64,000 bases of DNA, from NCBI RefSeq assembly GCF_024586455.1, contig NC_065921.1, forward strand, positions 79,792,163-79,856,162. Direction: 5' to 3'. Of this stretch, positions 11,659-23,669 are shown piece by piece. The position numbers and the translations under genes are program-made. The notes under the pieces are model-generated. The model saw only the letters and a program-made list of their open reading frames with translations. It searched no databases and had not been told where the DNA came from. The stretch is from Bactrocera neohumeralis (lineage: Eukaryota; Arthropoda; Insecta; Diptera; Tephritidae). Each line of letters begins with the position of its first letter. Position 1 is the stretch's first letter.

Positions 11659-13914
11659 TAGTAAGACAATTTTCACAAAACCTTAACAAAGCAAGGAAAA
11701 TATCTTTCATTGGGATTAGTGTAACGAATTCTAATTGAAAACCATTACCAGTACAATAAAATTTCATATAAGCATACTTCTAGGCGCATTGGCTAATATA
11801 GAGGATTATAAGAGCCTGATAGTAGGATTTGATGCAGTAGAAAACGTGCAAAATCTACTTAAAACTAAAAATTTGATCGCATGATGTTCGATCCAACTAA
11901 ATATCACAAAATTTTATTATATTACAAATGAAGAGCAGACTCATTCACTATCACTACAAATTTTCTTAACAAATAAAGCTTCTAAAAATCTATGTCAATA
12001 CATTTTTTTATTAAGTTGGCAACTTTTATTCGAATAAGAGCTTTAGAAAAGCTCATACTTTGCAAATAAATTTTAAAAGAAAATCGGCGAACCGCCGGTG
12101 TTTTCTTGAAGTACTTTTCTCTTACACCGGCAGTGATATCTCGCGGGCTTACTCGCCAGCTTTATTTTTTTCTTACCATAAATTGAAAGAAATAAGAAGT
12201 TGCTGCTAAAAATATCCTTAAAATTAAGTCCATATAGTAAAGTTCTGCGATACTTAAGGCACTAATCGATCAACTAGTTTTCCAATATCAAAAACTCGCT
12301 TTTAAAAAAGGTTAAAAAATGAGCAGCTTAGCTCTAACTACTAGCATATATTTTCTAACTTTAAACATAGAAATATTATGGAAGAAATTTCATATTTAGT
12401 CTAAAATGTACTTCGGGTAGCAAGCCAAGTTAACTAAAGTTTCACCCCACACATACAGTCTCAACTAACTTTGCGCACCGTACTCATATTGCAGTCAAAT
12501 TATGTAGCTTAATTGTCAATCAGGACGGTCATTGCTCTTGCTTTTCAATTAAGTAATATTTCTGAAGAAAAATTACCAAGAAAAATACATTATTTTTCGT
12601 ATACGATGTGGCATGTGTGCGCATTCAGCGTGACCTCCTTAAAGATGGTAACTTAAAACCGAACGCTAACAGGATACAGCGCAAGCAGACCCTACTTACA
12701 GCGCACATTTTTCACAAAAGTTGACATTAAGGCAAGAAAGGACGATAAGTTGGCGCGTGGAAGGATAGCAATAAAATTAACTAATCTTATGAAAATGATA
12801 ATGAGGCGCAAATAAATTCAGGCAACCCTTTTTACATAGGCTACACTGCGAAAAATGACAGCGAATGCTTGTGTAGAGAAGCATACCTTCAGGCGCGCAC
12901 TTGGCAATACGAGCGCAAAACAACAATATAGCTATATAACGGTATATACATGGTGTGGTTTTTTGTATATTATGTATTTATGCATATATATTTACGTATA
13001 GCAAGCAGTATGCGCTTATCTATTTCGAATTATGCAGGCTATCGCACAACTTTCAGCGCCGGCGAGAAGCTAAGTCAACAACGTGGTAATGCGGGCGCGC
13101 GCAAGAAAAAATGTAAATAAATACAAGTAATAGCAGAAAATTGTGTGCTTAACATGTAGGCGTGCGCCTTAAGCCTTTACGGTTGTGGTCAAAGCGAAAC
13201 AAGAAAAGCATAAACTTCGGCATACATTTAGCTATATAAATATTTTACTAAGTTACGCCATTTGGAAAGCGCGCCGCACGAGTGGCTGCCGAAATGTCAT
13301 AAATGTTAGACAAAAAAGGACAATAGCGACCAGCGAAGCCGTAAAAAAACGACGATTTTCGGAAAATAATAACAAAAGCGGCAGCGCAAAAAATTAACTT
13401 TCGTCCTTTACCAATCGTGTTTGTGCTTCGTTTTGAGTGCTTTGTCGCATTGCTTTACATTGCTTTGGCTGTACTTGACTTCATTTAATTTTATTGCGGC
13501 TACATAAATATATTTTGTCGTTTTGAAATTGTTTGCTTGCGTTTGTGTGTCCGCGCTGGCATGCGTCTGCCTGTCTACTTGAGGATATGATAAATGTCCT
13601 TGTAAAGCTTTGAAATGAATAAATATGGATATATGCATACACTTACATATGTACATGAATAGAACTATGGTATTTATACACATACTTGCATATATATATA
13701 TATAAATATACATACATACTTACATATATTATGTATAGACACACATATTAATAGCTACAATTATAACCTCAGTGCAAGTAAGGACAATGTCCTTAAAATA
13801 AACATACAAATGTACAAAACTAGAAAAATAAAGTTAGAAACGGTGCAACCGATAACATATCTATATAAAATAAGTATATATATGTATACATATATATATA
13901 ATAATCCATACACA
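11659..13914. other. Non-coding DNA, no gene seen
   Basis: AT-rich to about 12600, then moderate GC to about 13600 with no recognisable exon. A perfect 8-bp GC stem (GCCGGTGT at 12094-12101, ACACCGGC at 12124-12131, 22-nt loop) lies in it. TA/CA-rich DNA follows at 13630-13740 and 13860-13915. Confidence 0.4.
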
Positions 13915-14837
13915 AATATATTTCTTATAGCATTAAAGAGTATAAAAAGAGCTTTTTATTGATTTCGGTCAGTCAGTTTGTATGACAGCTATATGCTATA
14001 GTCGTTCGATCTGAACAATTTCTTTGAAGATCGTAGCATTGTTTTAGAAAATAACCTGTGCCAAAAAATCTCGCCAAATTAGCACCCTTTCCATACAAGC
14101 ACTTGATTCCAAACGTTAAGTTTTTATGGCAGCTATATGCTATAGTAGTCCGATCTGAACAATTTTTTCGGAGATCATAGCACTATCTTAGGCAATAGCC
14201 CTCGCCAAATTTCGATAAAATATCTCGCCAAATTAGCACCCTTTCCATACAAGCACCTGATTCCAATTCGTAAGTTTGTAAGGCAGCTATATGCTATAGT
14301 ATTCTGATCAAAACAGTTTCTTCAGAAATGATAGCTCGGACTTTGAAAATCGTCGGTGTCAGATTTCGTGCATATATCTTTAAAAATAAAGCAGTTTTCC
14401 ATACAAGGACTTAATTTTAATCAAACAGTTTATATGACAGCTATAGGCTATAGTGATCCGATATTGACGATTTCGACAAATAAGCACACTCATGCGGAGA
14501 AAAAATCGTATGCAACATTTCAGATTGATAGCGCAAAAACTAAGGGACTTGTTTGCATATATACAGAAAGACAGACCGATACATAGAAATGGCTAAATCG
14601 ACTTAGCTTGTTTCGCTGAGTAATGTTCAAAGAATAAAAAAAATTGGTATAGAATAGGATCACTTCCTATTCCTCTAGCTGAACCGAATAAAGAAGTATT
14701 TAAATTTAGATCTGTTAATAGTTTTGTCACAGCTCCTGCTAAGGCTGGTAATACAAGGAGTAAGACTGCTCGACTATAAGTATATATATCTTTTATAGGA
14801 TCTCAAATTTAATATAGCCTGTTCAGGGCGTAAAAAT
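13915..14837 (+). mobile_element. DINE-like element C, interrupted by a NUMT
   Basis: Repeat starts (GCTATA) at 13988, 14132, 14286 and 14440: one 144-bp step and two 154-bp steps. The tail block ACAGACCGATACATAGAAAT-GGCTAAATCGACTTAGC is present. The matching downstream tail (ATATATATCTTTTATAGGAT, ending CCTGTTCAGGGCGTAAAAA) resumes only after about 170 bp of foreign DNA that includes the cox1-like piece at 14642-14772. Confidence 0.78.
14642..14772 (-). pseudogene. Nuclear copy of mitochondrial cox1 (NUMT) fragment
   Basis: The reverse complement contains GCAGGAGCTGTGACAAAACT, then ATTAACAGATCTAAATTTAA, ATACTTCTTTATTCGG and GATCCTATTCTATACCAA. In frame this reads LLVLPALAGAVTKLLTDLNL, NTSLFGSA and DPILYQ. 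It parallels the cytochrome oxidase subunit I segment [34 protein letters not shown]. Differences include M to K, R to L, FDP to FGS and about two extra codons before DPILYQ, so it is a decayed nuclear copy. It sits in antisense to its DINE-like host element. About 131 bp align by eye. Confidence 0.8.
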
Positions 14838-15700
14838 CTTCAAAAGCTAGTACAAATACAAGTCATCCCGTACACACATATACAAAAATACGCTTATACT
14901 TGCCACATTTGTACACGCGCCTTCACTTAAAGCTGGGCACCACAGACCACCCACCCGCCAAAAAAAGAAAAATAACCACCAGCAAGGTTATGAACAAAGG
15001 CGGTCGCAATTTCGGTCAATCGAAGGTGGTGCAAGCCACAAAAAAAGCCCCAAAAAAATATAACAAAAAAGCAAACCGAAAAGACAAAGCGTGACAACAA
15101 AGGAATTTCGCAAAAAATGCGCTAAAGTGCGACAGGAAGTCTAGCGCAAGGCGCTCATGGAATCCAGTAGTACAAAAATAGCAAAAAAAAAAGACTTGAA
15201 GACATGGATTTTTCTATTGTTGTTATGTCGCGACGTAGCATGACATATTCATGCATATTACTTTGCATAAGCGAGGCGGATTAGAAAAGTGCCGCTTTGC
15301 GTTATTTCATCTACGTATACATATAATGTACTAGTATATATATATATAAATTTCATTTCATTTATGACTGAATTTTTATATATATATACATATATATATA
15401 TACATATGTGTGCATGTGTCTAACACTAATACATGCATAGAAAATGTGGGCGGTGATTTGCATTAAATTTGGCAGCGAAATGCTGACATGGAATGTGTTT
15501 TTAAAGCGCAAGGCAAACGAAAAGTAAGCTTGCAGACAAAAGAGGAAGTTCCCAAAATAAACATATGACTAAATTTGTAGTTGAATATAATTTAAGGTTC
15601 ATATACTTACATATATGCACATACATATGTATAGATAGCTATACGTGAACTAAAAAATTAGAAAGCGTGAAGTGACGCATCTTCCGACTAGCCAATAAGT
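14838..15700. other. Non-coding DNA, no gene seen
   Basis: A 64-codon Lys-rich frame at 14900-15094 has no recognisable domain and is read from AAAAA/AACAA-rich DNA. TA/CA-rich microsatellite stretches lie at 15300-15420. Confidence 0.35.
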
Positions 15701-15809
15701 GCTTTGAATTGTACAAATTTATTCTTTAAAACACCAAGATGAGGTTAATTACTCTGCTAAACTTTTGTTGGTCATTCACTAGTTCTCTAGGAACTTCCAG
15801 GAGGTTTTA

Positions 15810-16030
15810 GGCTCTCCTATGAAATCTTTAAACATTTGTGAGACCTTCTTTTTTCTTAAACTTGAAAGTTTAATAGAGAAGAGAGTTAGATGAATAGTTA
15901 GATGTTTAATACATTGTTTGTATATTTTATATTTTTATAAGTCCTCAGCTCTGAGCTGACTCTTCTATGAGATCTTGAAGCACTTGTAAGATATTTTTTT
16001 GCTGAACTTCGAGATTTACTTTCGCATTTT
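15810..16030 (+). repeat. Two diverged copies of a ~145-bp repeat
   Basis: CTCTCCTATGAAATCTTTAA near 15810 and GACTCTTCTATGAGATCTTG near 15956 head two similar blocks about 145 bp apart, each followed by a T-rich run and an AACTTGA/AACTTCGAG block. A third relative lies at 10976. Confidence 0.4.
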
Positions 16031-19000
16031 ATGTCTAATTTTACCCAGATCAGTTTAAAACTTGGGTCCTCTTGTTCCAACGATTCTTCATTCGATGGGC
16101 ATATTAAAGTCAGACCCAAATCGTTCTAAAGTGTTCAAAATAATAGAGCTCATATAACGAAATAGTATTCCTAGGCATTCCTCATTTGCGTGATTTTGAC
16201 ATTTATTTACCCAACTGCTTCCGACAATTATGTCGACTTCAATTCTCAAGGTTGCGGTTGAGGTTAGATTGAAGGTTAGTTTAGTTTTCTATATAGTCGC
16301 TACTGAAGAGAAGACCTCATTCTTCGTCCTCTAGCAACTTTAGGTAGAGGAACGCATTGTTTAAAAAGCAAGGCTTAGCTCTATCTTCCATTTTTCATTC
16401 AAATATTTATTTTACTTTATGGCTGGATGCAACATTTTCATGATGTTCCAAGGCAATCGTCGATGGATCCAAGTCAATTGTCAACAAATACAAGCGCAGA
16501 AAGTTCGTAGCATGTTTTTAATCGCCATAGTTAATACACTTGATATACTTTTCGGTCTCAAGAGAACGCTTTTCGTTAGCTGTTCTTTTCCAAAAATTCC
16601 ATACATGTGGTGTAGTTGAAAAAAGCTGTTTCAGAACTCTCCATGTATTATCCAAACAAAAGGTTCTACTAAAACTCACAGAAGTAAAACTGTCCTTGTT
16701 GTTGTAGCAGCAAAAACATTCACGAAGTAATTTCGATGTATGGTGTCGAGTTGACAGTCATTGGCCGGACTCAGCTGGGGTTACTTAGACCCGACTGTCG
16801 TGGGAACTCTTTGAGATTTGTGCAATTGTAAAACGAGTTGGTCCATTTTCAACATATTGAATACATTTTTATTGAGAATACTGAAAAAGTTGAACAATAT
16901 AGATGACGGATAACGAAGGTTTCTTGGGAAAACAGAAACTGGGAATACCTGAGTTAGAGTTAGAACGGAATGAATTTATTCTGTTGATAACAGTTCTGAG
17001 TTTTGAAAGCTTTTGTCAACTTTTAAGAGCTTTTGTCTCAGCGAGTACCCTCCAAGGGCGCTGATATTTTATACTCCCGCGTAAAGGGTTTTGTACTTGG
17101 ACATAAGTCTTGCTTTTAGCCGATGCCAGTTAATATTCTCCTTAGGTTGACTTAAGAAGAAATACACGAGCTTGATCATATACAGACTTAGTATTATTGT
17201 TGCAAGATGAGTTCTTAGTAAAAATTCTCAATCTGAATTATTGAAAGGAAGCTTTTTTCAGGAAATCTTTTGCTTGTGCCTGAGGGTATATGACCAAAAA
17301 ACCGCCATGGTGGCAAATTAGGCATAGTTGAGAGTTCCTTAATGGAATTTCAAATCTTACAAAATGACAGTTGGGAGCTTTACTAATCGCAATCCATAAG
17401 CCTATTACGTGTAGTTTAGGAGAAGCAGAGGGATTACTTGATAATATGTTCTCTATTTGAATTTCCCTGAGTTGGCTTAGTTCATCATTCATTACAGATT
17501 TTGCTAAGGTATTGTAATAGAAACTGTCCAAGACAATTTTTTTTTAATATTTTGAAATTTATTCAACCATTATTGTGACGTTGGGGAATGAAATTTTGGT
17601 GTATGTGATGAAACTGCTAACCAACTAAGCCAATGTTTACCAAAAATTAGTAAACTAAAGTTGATGCAGCATAGAATCCAAAACTCTTGTCACCATAACT
17701 AACTATTGCCAAATATATGTAGCTGTCACTCGAATCTTCTGCGCTTCTTAATCGAACCTAACCTATAATTTTTTAATCAAAATTTTTTCCACATCATTTT
17801 TTATATTGGCGAATGACATGATTTCAAAGCGAAACTCAAAAAAAGTTTTACAAACTGTAGTCAATGTAATCATATGACACTAAATATCTCAATTTCCAGC
17901 ACATATACAGATGTAAAGGTGTTTGTATGTATACATATTCACCACACATCAATTCGGCAAAGCTCATGTTAACAACACATTTAGCGTCAAAACGGCATTG
18001 CCACAATTAAGCTTTTAAAAATACAAACTTTTAAATGCATATTGTAAAAAGCCGCAAAACACTCGACTAGCGGCTAAATACGTAACTATAATACGGGCAC
18101 ATATACATACAGACCGGGAAGCATAAAACCGCTAACCGCAGCAATGGCAATAACATTTTAAAACCGTAAAATCTGCTGCAGACAAGTGCCACAGTGCCGA
18201 AAAGATAAACTATAAACAACAACAAACACAGGCATATACTGATATACATATATATATATGTAACGATATATATACATGCTAATATGCAGGCACTTCACGT
18301 CTATGTATGCGCGCATACGCTCTGTAAATACCTATAAAGATACACAACCGCAGATATGGCTAATAAAAATAAAACTAAAATTGCTATACGAAAACGATGC
18401 TGTGGCAAGCGCACAAGCCAAACATGCAAAGAACACAACAAAAAAAAACTAGTTAAATAAATAAATAAGGTAAGATTAAACTAGTTTTCCCTGTCAGCGA
18501 GCACATTTGCATACTTTAAGGCGCAATGCAGACAGCACGCGAATATAATGAGATTGCTTGCTGCTCGCTTCAAGCACACGAAGAGGGGAACAAGCAACAT
18601 AGCAAATGCTAAAAAAAAAATGGCACGTACAATTTTTTGTATGAAGCATATATGTATATGTGTGTGCGACATATATGTGTTGTAATGGCAAATTCAGCTA
18701 GTTACGCATTGCTTTAGCCAACAAAAATTCCTTTTCAGGCTTTGCAGATGTATAATAACAACGACAACAACAGAAAATATAGTAAAAAAACAACAAAAAT
18801 ACTACACAGCCTAAACAAATAAGCTTAAGCGCGCTTAAATATCCAGCAAACAAATGTGAAACACACAAATACTAGCCGCTGGGGGAAAAAAGCGCCTGAA
18901 AGCATGCTTCATTATAACAAAAAGCCACCAGCGCTACGCTACCGCTATGATTACGTTGAACTTGGATTTTTGCGCTTTGATGGACCTGCCCCCACTAGGT

Positions 19001-19329
19001 AAGCAAACGTAATGAGAAGTATAACAACAACAGCAACAATAATAACTCGACGCTATTAAGCTGCCTCAAAACCAAACGGCAACCAAAGTAAGCCTGACCA
19101 GAAACTGCGAAAAAAGACGAACAAAGCAAAAAAGCTATAGAAAAAAGAAAAGCAAAGCCAAAAAAAATTGAGAGTGGATGGATGTTAGCTAAATGAAAGC
19201 GAGGAGAGAGCAAAATCGCCAGCGCATATTAGCTTAGATGTCAAGCCACCAGCATAAACATGTATTTAAATGCGTTCAGAGTGTATGTGTGTGTGTCGTT
19301 ATTCAACATAATATATTTACTATTATAAA
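16031..19329. other. Non-coding DNA, no gene seen
   Basis: The block at about 16697-16810 (TTGTTGTAGCAGCAAAAAC, CAGTCATTGGCCGG, CCGACTGTCGTGGGAACT) looks like a dispersed fly repeat I have met elsewhere, but I cannot name its class. A 97-codon minus frame (17238-17531) shows no known domain. From 17880 to 19330 the DNA is CAA/TA-microsatellite rich. Confidence 0.35.
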
Positions 19330-20160
19330 AACAAGAAGAAACATTACCTTCGGTTGCACAGAAGCGATACCGCACACAAATAAAAAACAATTTCATTAAA
19401 TAACTTCATTTTGATAGGTCAGTTTGTATGACAGCTATATGTTATAGCGGTCCGATCTGAATAATTTCTTCGGAGATTATATCATTGTATTAGGGAATAA
19501 CCCATGCCAAATTTCTTGATGATATCTCGTGAAATGAAAAAGTTTTCCATACAAGCACTTGATACCGATCGTTCAGTTTGTATGGCAGCTATATGCTATG
19601 GTAGTCCGATCAGAATAATTTCTTCGGAGATTATACCATTCTATTAGAAAATTACCTCCACCAAATATTTTGATTATATCTCGTCAAATGAAAAGGTTTT
19701 CCATACAAGCACTTGATACCTATCGTTCAATTTGTATGACAGCTATGTGCTATAGTAGTCCGATTTGAATCATTTCTTCGGAAATTACATCATTCTATTA
19801 GAGAATTACATCCACCAAATTGTTTGATGATATCTCGTCAAATGAAAAAGTTTTCCATACAATCCCTATATTCTGATCGTCCAGTTTGTATGACAGCTAT
19901 ATGCTATAGTGGTTCGATATTGGCCATTTCAACAAATGAGCAACTTATTGGTGAGAAGAGTATTTGTTGATAATTTTAGATCCATATTTTCAAAACTGAG
20001 ACACTAGTTTGCGTATATAGCCAGCCACAGCAAGATTGACTCAACTCGTCAGGCTGATCATTTATATATGTAACTATTATATATCTCGTAGGGCCTTTAC
20101 TGTTTTTGTTTGAGTGTTACAAACATCGGCGTAATGACCATAACCTACTCTGGATATAAA
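19330..20160 (+). mobile_element. DINE-like element D with four 154-bp repeats
   Basis: It starts AACAAGAAGAAACATTACCT-TCGGTTGCACAGAAGC. Central repeats AGTTTGTATGRCAGCTATRT begin at 19421, 19575, 19729 and 19883, each exactly 154 bp apart. It ends with a tail that includes TTGACTCAACTCGTCAGG, ATATATCTCGTAGGGCC and CTCTGGATATAAATA. This is the most complete tandem core in the window. Confidence 0.82.
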
Positions 20161-21284
20161 TAAAAAAATAAAACCCACAACAACAAAGACATCCATATCA
20201 AAGCGGATTGTTTGTCTCAGCGCCGCTAGTCGTTGCCAGCTTCCTTCGACACAGCGCCGACGATGCGTTGAAAATCCAAATGAGCATATGTGTCCCGCGT
20301 TCTCAAGTGGCAGGAGACGACAAGTCCAGCGGGCTACTACATTCCAGTTACTATACCCACATACCTATGTACATGTGTGTGTTGAAGTGCGCCTGCTGGC
20401 GAGCTGCTAAGCCGATTACGGGCACAGCGCATAAATAAGTTGTTGTCGCCGCACATGTTCATAACATGCGCTCTCCTGTCATGTAGCGCTCATCCGCTAG
20501 ACGCTTGTTATGCGCCCGACTTGCTGCAGCTTGCTAGCTCCAATCCTTAGACTTTTTTTTCCGCAATTTTGACCTGCTTGGTCTTTTTTGCGTCGGCTTA
20601 AGCGTGTTCTTTCGTTGCGTTGCCTGGGGTGGCGCTTGTTAAACAAAGCATCCACAATATTCTCTAGATTGATGTGACAATCTTGGTCACTGTTGGTTTA
20701 CTTATTGTTTTTGTTGTAATGAGAATTTTTTCTTTATTTTGCTTTGTTCTTTTTTTGTTGCTGTTTGCTTTTATATTTAGTCGTCTTAAGTCATATCGTG
20801 CTCGACATATTAGGCGTTGTTAAGGGTGTGCGTCATCGCTCTACCACTGACCCTTATATTTTATGTGTTTATACTGTATATACATACTTATATACATAAT
20901 TTGTCCTGGTTTTGTTAATGAGCGTAGGCTTTTCAATTGACTGCCTCTCATGGGATTTATTTTATTTTTTTTTTTGTAATAACTTTCGTTATTCAATGTT
21001 GATTTAATGCTTACAAGATTTATTAATGTCCAAAATTTAATGAAAACACCGGAAATACATAAATTAAGAGTGAGCTGGTGGACAAAAGAGCTTTGTGTTT
21101 CTTTTTTCCATGAATTATGTGAGGTTTTAGGCAGCAAAAATTTAATTATGAAACTCTTAGAAAGGACGTTCTCTTTAGTTGGCAAAATTGGCAGAAACAG
21201 TGTGTGCTTCTTATCTCTGTAATCAAGTGTTCAAACAAAGCTTTCATTCTATTCTATAAATTGTCCTTTCAACATAAATTATAT
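20161..21284. other. Non-coding DNA, no gene seen
   Basis: GC-richer at 20200-20660 without a convincing exon, T-rich after that. Confidence 0.35.
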
Positions 21285-21690
21285 TTTTTGAGCGTTCTTT
21301 TCCGTCCAGACAACACGACCTAGCCAGCGCATCTTGATTCGCTGAACTATGTCAATGTCGCTGCATATCACGTACAGCACATCGTTCCTTCGACTGCGGT
21401 ACTCGCCGTTGCCAATGCGCAAAGAACCATAAATTTTCCGCAGAGCCTTTCTCTCGAACACTCCTACGGTCGACTAATTAGCGCAGATTTCAGTGGATTA
21501 TAGTGGGGTAATGTAACGACTGCTCCATCGTCATCGATTGAGGAATCGGGTTCACCATCTCCTGGTGTTATGGTTTCGCTACCATTCAGCAGACTGGAGA
21601 AGTGTTCCATTCATGCTTTTAGTACGCACTGGGGCCAGTCACTAAATTACCACTTTGAGTCCTACAAGGGTATACTCCGGTCTTAAAACC
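21285..21690 (-). pseudogene. LINE reverse transcriptase relic with internal deletion
   Basis: The minus-strand 5' half reads MEHFSSLLNG, then GDGEPDSSIDDDGAVV (with a frameshift), the acidic linker that precedes the RT domain in many LINE ORF2 proteins. The 3' half reads EKALRKIYGSLRIGNGEYRS, RRNDVLYVICSDIDIVQRIK and RWLGRVVW, the conserved block just after RT (consensus RVFERKxLRxIFGP ... RLRWLGHVVRM). The whole RT core between them is missing. The clade is not certain. The same FERK/RWLGH family is represented at 30180. Confidence 0.72.
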
Positions 21691-21739
21691 TTCCGTTAGT
21701 CAACGTACTTTTTCTTAGAACTTTCGAGCATCAAAAGTA

Positions 21740-22480
21740 TCTACAAACTTAAAAATATCACGCAAACAAAAAACTCCATAGGATCATTTTACAAAGCTTA
21801 TCTTAATATTTCGACTACACCGAGGGCGCTATATCCCAAAATCCTATTTAAAACGCATTTTCAATCTTAAAAATATAACCAAAACAAAAGCGCATGCAAA
21901 CATTTTAGAAAGCTTGGGTTAACACGATGACTTTACAGAGGACACTAGATCTAAAGAGCGTCTGTCAGAAGTATTATCGAGTTGAGAAATATAACCCGAT
22001 TTCTCGTTGAATAAAAAGTCGATAATTTTAAAATTTTTCGTACTTAATATCTTTCCAACTTGTGTAAGCTTATGTTTGAACGAAGTTATTTTTTAGTTAA
22101 GAAACGAAAATGATACCATTCTTAATAAAAATGCTCAAGGGTTCTTGTCTGTGCTATTTGCCATACTACAAAAAATTGTCTAAAGTCCTCGAAACAGCTC
22201 TTTAAAGGAAAAATCATTGAACGAAAATTTTTATTATATGTATACCCTCAACTACTTCATTACCTCTAAAATGTTCATACCATTTTAAGCCCCTTGGTAA
22301 TGAAACAATTTCGTACTTATGTGAATGTTGAAAGGTTTGTGTCTCTGCTATTTGCGCCATTACAAAAATTATCTTAAGCAAGAAATTCAACACCATTAGA
22401 AAAGAAATGTCAAAAATATTTAATATACTCTCTCAACTGGTTCAACAACATCGAAATGTTCACAACAACAACCCTCTTTT
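21740..22480. repeat. Decayed tandem repeats
   Basis: Paired diverged blocks: CTTAAAAATAT...AAACAAAA...ACATTTT.A.AAAGCTT near 21748 and 21866 (about 118 bp apart); TGTCTGTGCTATTTGCCAT at 22147 and TGTCTCTGCTATTTGCGCC at 22339 (about 190 bp apart); and CCCTCAACTACTTCATTACC versus TCTCAACTGGTTCAACAACA, also about 190 bp apart. Too diverged to set one period. Confidence 0.4.
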
Positions 22481-23089
22481 AGCCGCTTGGTCTAACTTTC
22501 TAAGTTAGGAGTCTCGATATCTTGCTTCCCCAATTTAATAACTGGAGCTTGTCTGGTGTGAAATCACTTGCAGCGCACTATAAGATTTATATATCGTTCA
22601 CGGTCCTAATTGACCATTTAAGTAGCAAGAGCAAGACTGGAGGCTTAGCTAATGAAGGAAGTCAATGTCTTTAGTGAATAAGAAAAGTGACCTGATGATA
22701 TTAAAATTCTTTAATGCTATTAAGAGAGCTCCCACCTTTTCCGACCATGAAAAAAATTGCTCACTTTTCTGGGCCCAATTTGTGTCAGTACTCAGAAAAT
22801 TCTAAAATCGTAATCCCAAATCTGTCACACTAAGTAGTTGTCCGCTTGTTTACTTTTGCCAAATTTATCAATCGTGCGTATTACTATACATATATTAAGT
22901 AACTTCGATTTCTTTATTGATGTTGTCCGATCAAAACCAAATGTTCTCTTTAACGTTTCAATATTATACAGGTCTGCTATCCAAAAACTAATGCAAGGCT
23001 TAATGACAATTTATACGTTCTCTTATTATTTCTTTTCTTTGCATTTTACCTTGAAGCTGCAACTTGAGATTAAATTTCTACCAAAAACT
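22481..23089. other. Non-coding DNA 3' of the OBP gene
   Basis: No coding signal. A 104-codon plus frame (22838-23152) is hydrophobic, overlaps the expected OBP 3' UTR on the other strand and has no known domain. Confidence 0.35.
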
Positions 23090-23095
23090 TTTATT
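23090..23095 (-). terminator. Candidate polyadenylation signal of the OBP gene
   Basis: AATAAA on the minus strand (TTTATT on plus), 188 bp downstream of the OBP stop codon. It is the nearest canonical hexamer I see. No experimental or alignment support. Confidence 0.35.
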
Positions 23096-23282
23096 GTAGT
23101 TTGTAAAGTGTTTTGTATTTACCATATTTTACGCAGAAACAATAATATATAAATATAATTAAATAACATATTAAAATTGCCGAAACTAAAAAAATTTCGG
23201 TTAGCCACTAATTCAGATGCTATGGTTAACATAGATCTTTTGCTTTGAGATTTCTTTCTCAACGAACCATATATCTAGCCGC

Positions 23283-23669
23283 TCATTTTCTACGCCTTTC
23301 CTCTGCCGCTTCATCCACCTCGTCACTGTAGTAGTCCTCCTCCTCTGAATTGAGCATACGCGCGCATAACATCATGCCAAAGCTATATTCGCACGGATCA
23401 TCCTCCATATCATTGGCGGCCTTACACTCGAGCATATTCTCGTAGCCTTCATCATTCAAAATGCCCAATTCATGCAATGCCTCGGCATCCAATTTGCCAT
23501 TTGTGTCCATGAAGCCCATGCCATTTAGCAGACAATCGGCATAACATTTGAATTTCATATCGATATCTTCCGGACTCGGATCGGTGGGAAATTCATCTAG
23601 TTCTTGGAAGGTGATGTTGTGTTTCACTTGGCAGGCCTCGACGAAACTGTGTAAGGGAGCGGTTGGTGT
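23283..23669 (-). CDS. Odorant-binding protein, exon 2 (mature domain)
   Basis: Terminal exon of a classical OBP, a small secreted carrier of hydrophobic odorants or other ligands. With exon 1 it gives a 168-residue precursor. Six cysteines fit the insect OBP signature: C53, C82, C86, C122, C133, C142, i.e. C1-x28-C2-x3-C3-x35-C4-x10-C5-x8-C6, with the diagnostic x3 and x8 spacings. Blocks: FVEACQVKHNITFQEL, KFKCYADCLLNGMGFMD, EALHELGILNDEGYENMLEC, CEYSFGMMLCARML. After C6 there is an unusual acidic tail with a basic end (EEEDYYSDEVDEAAEERRRK). The start is set by a strong acceptor on the minus strand (a long CT-rich tract, then TTTATCAG before ACACCAACC), which keeps phase 0 and adds TPTAPLHSFVEAC including C1. 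An internal ATG at 23627 would lose C1 and the signal peptide. Which Drosophila Obp is orthologous I cannot say. Confidence 0.9.
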   Translation of the reverse strand, partial: TPTAPLHSFVEACQVKHNITFQELDEFPTDPSPEDIDMKFKCYADCLLNGMGFMDTNGKLDAEALHELGILNDEGYENMLECKAANDMEDDPCEYSFGMMLCARMLNSEEEDYYSDEVDEAAEERRRK

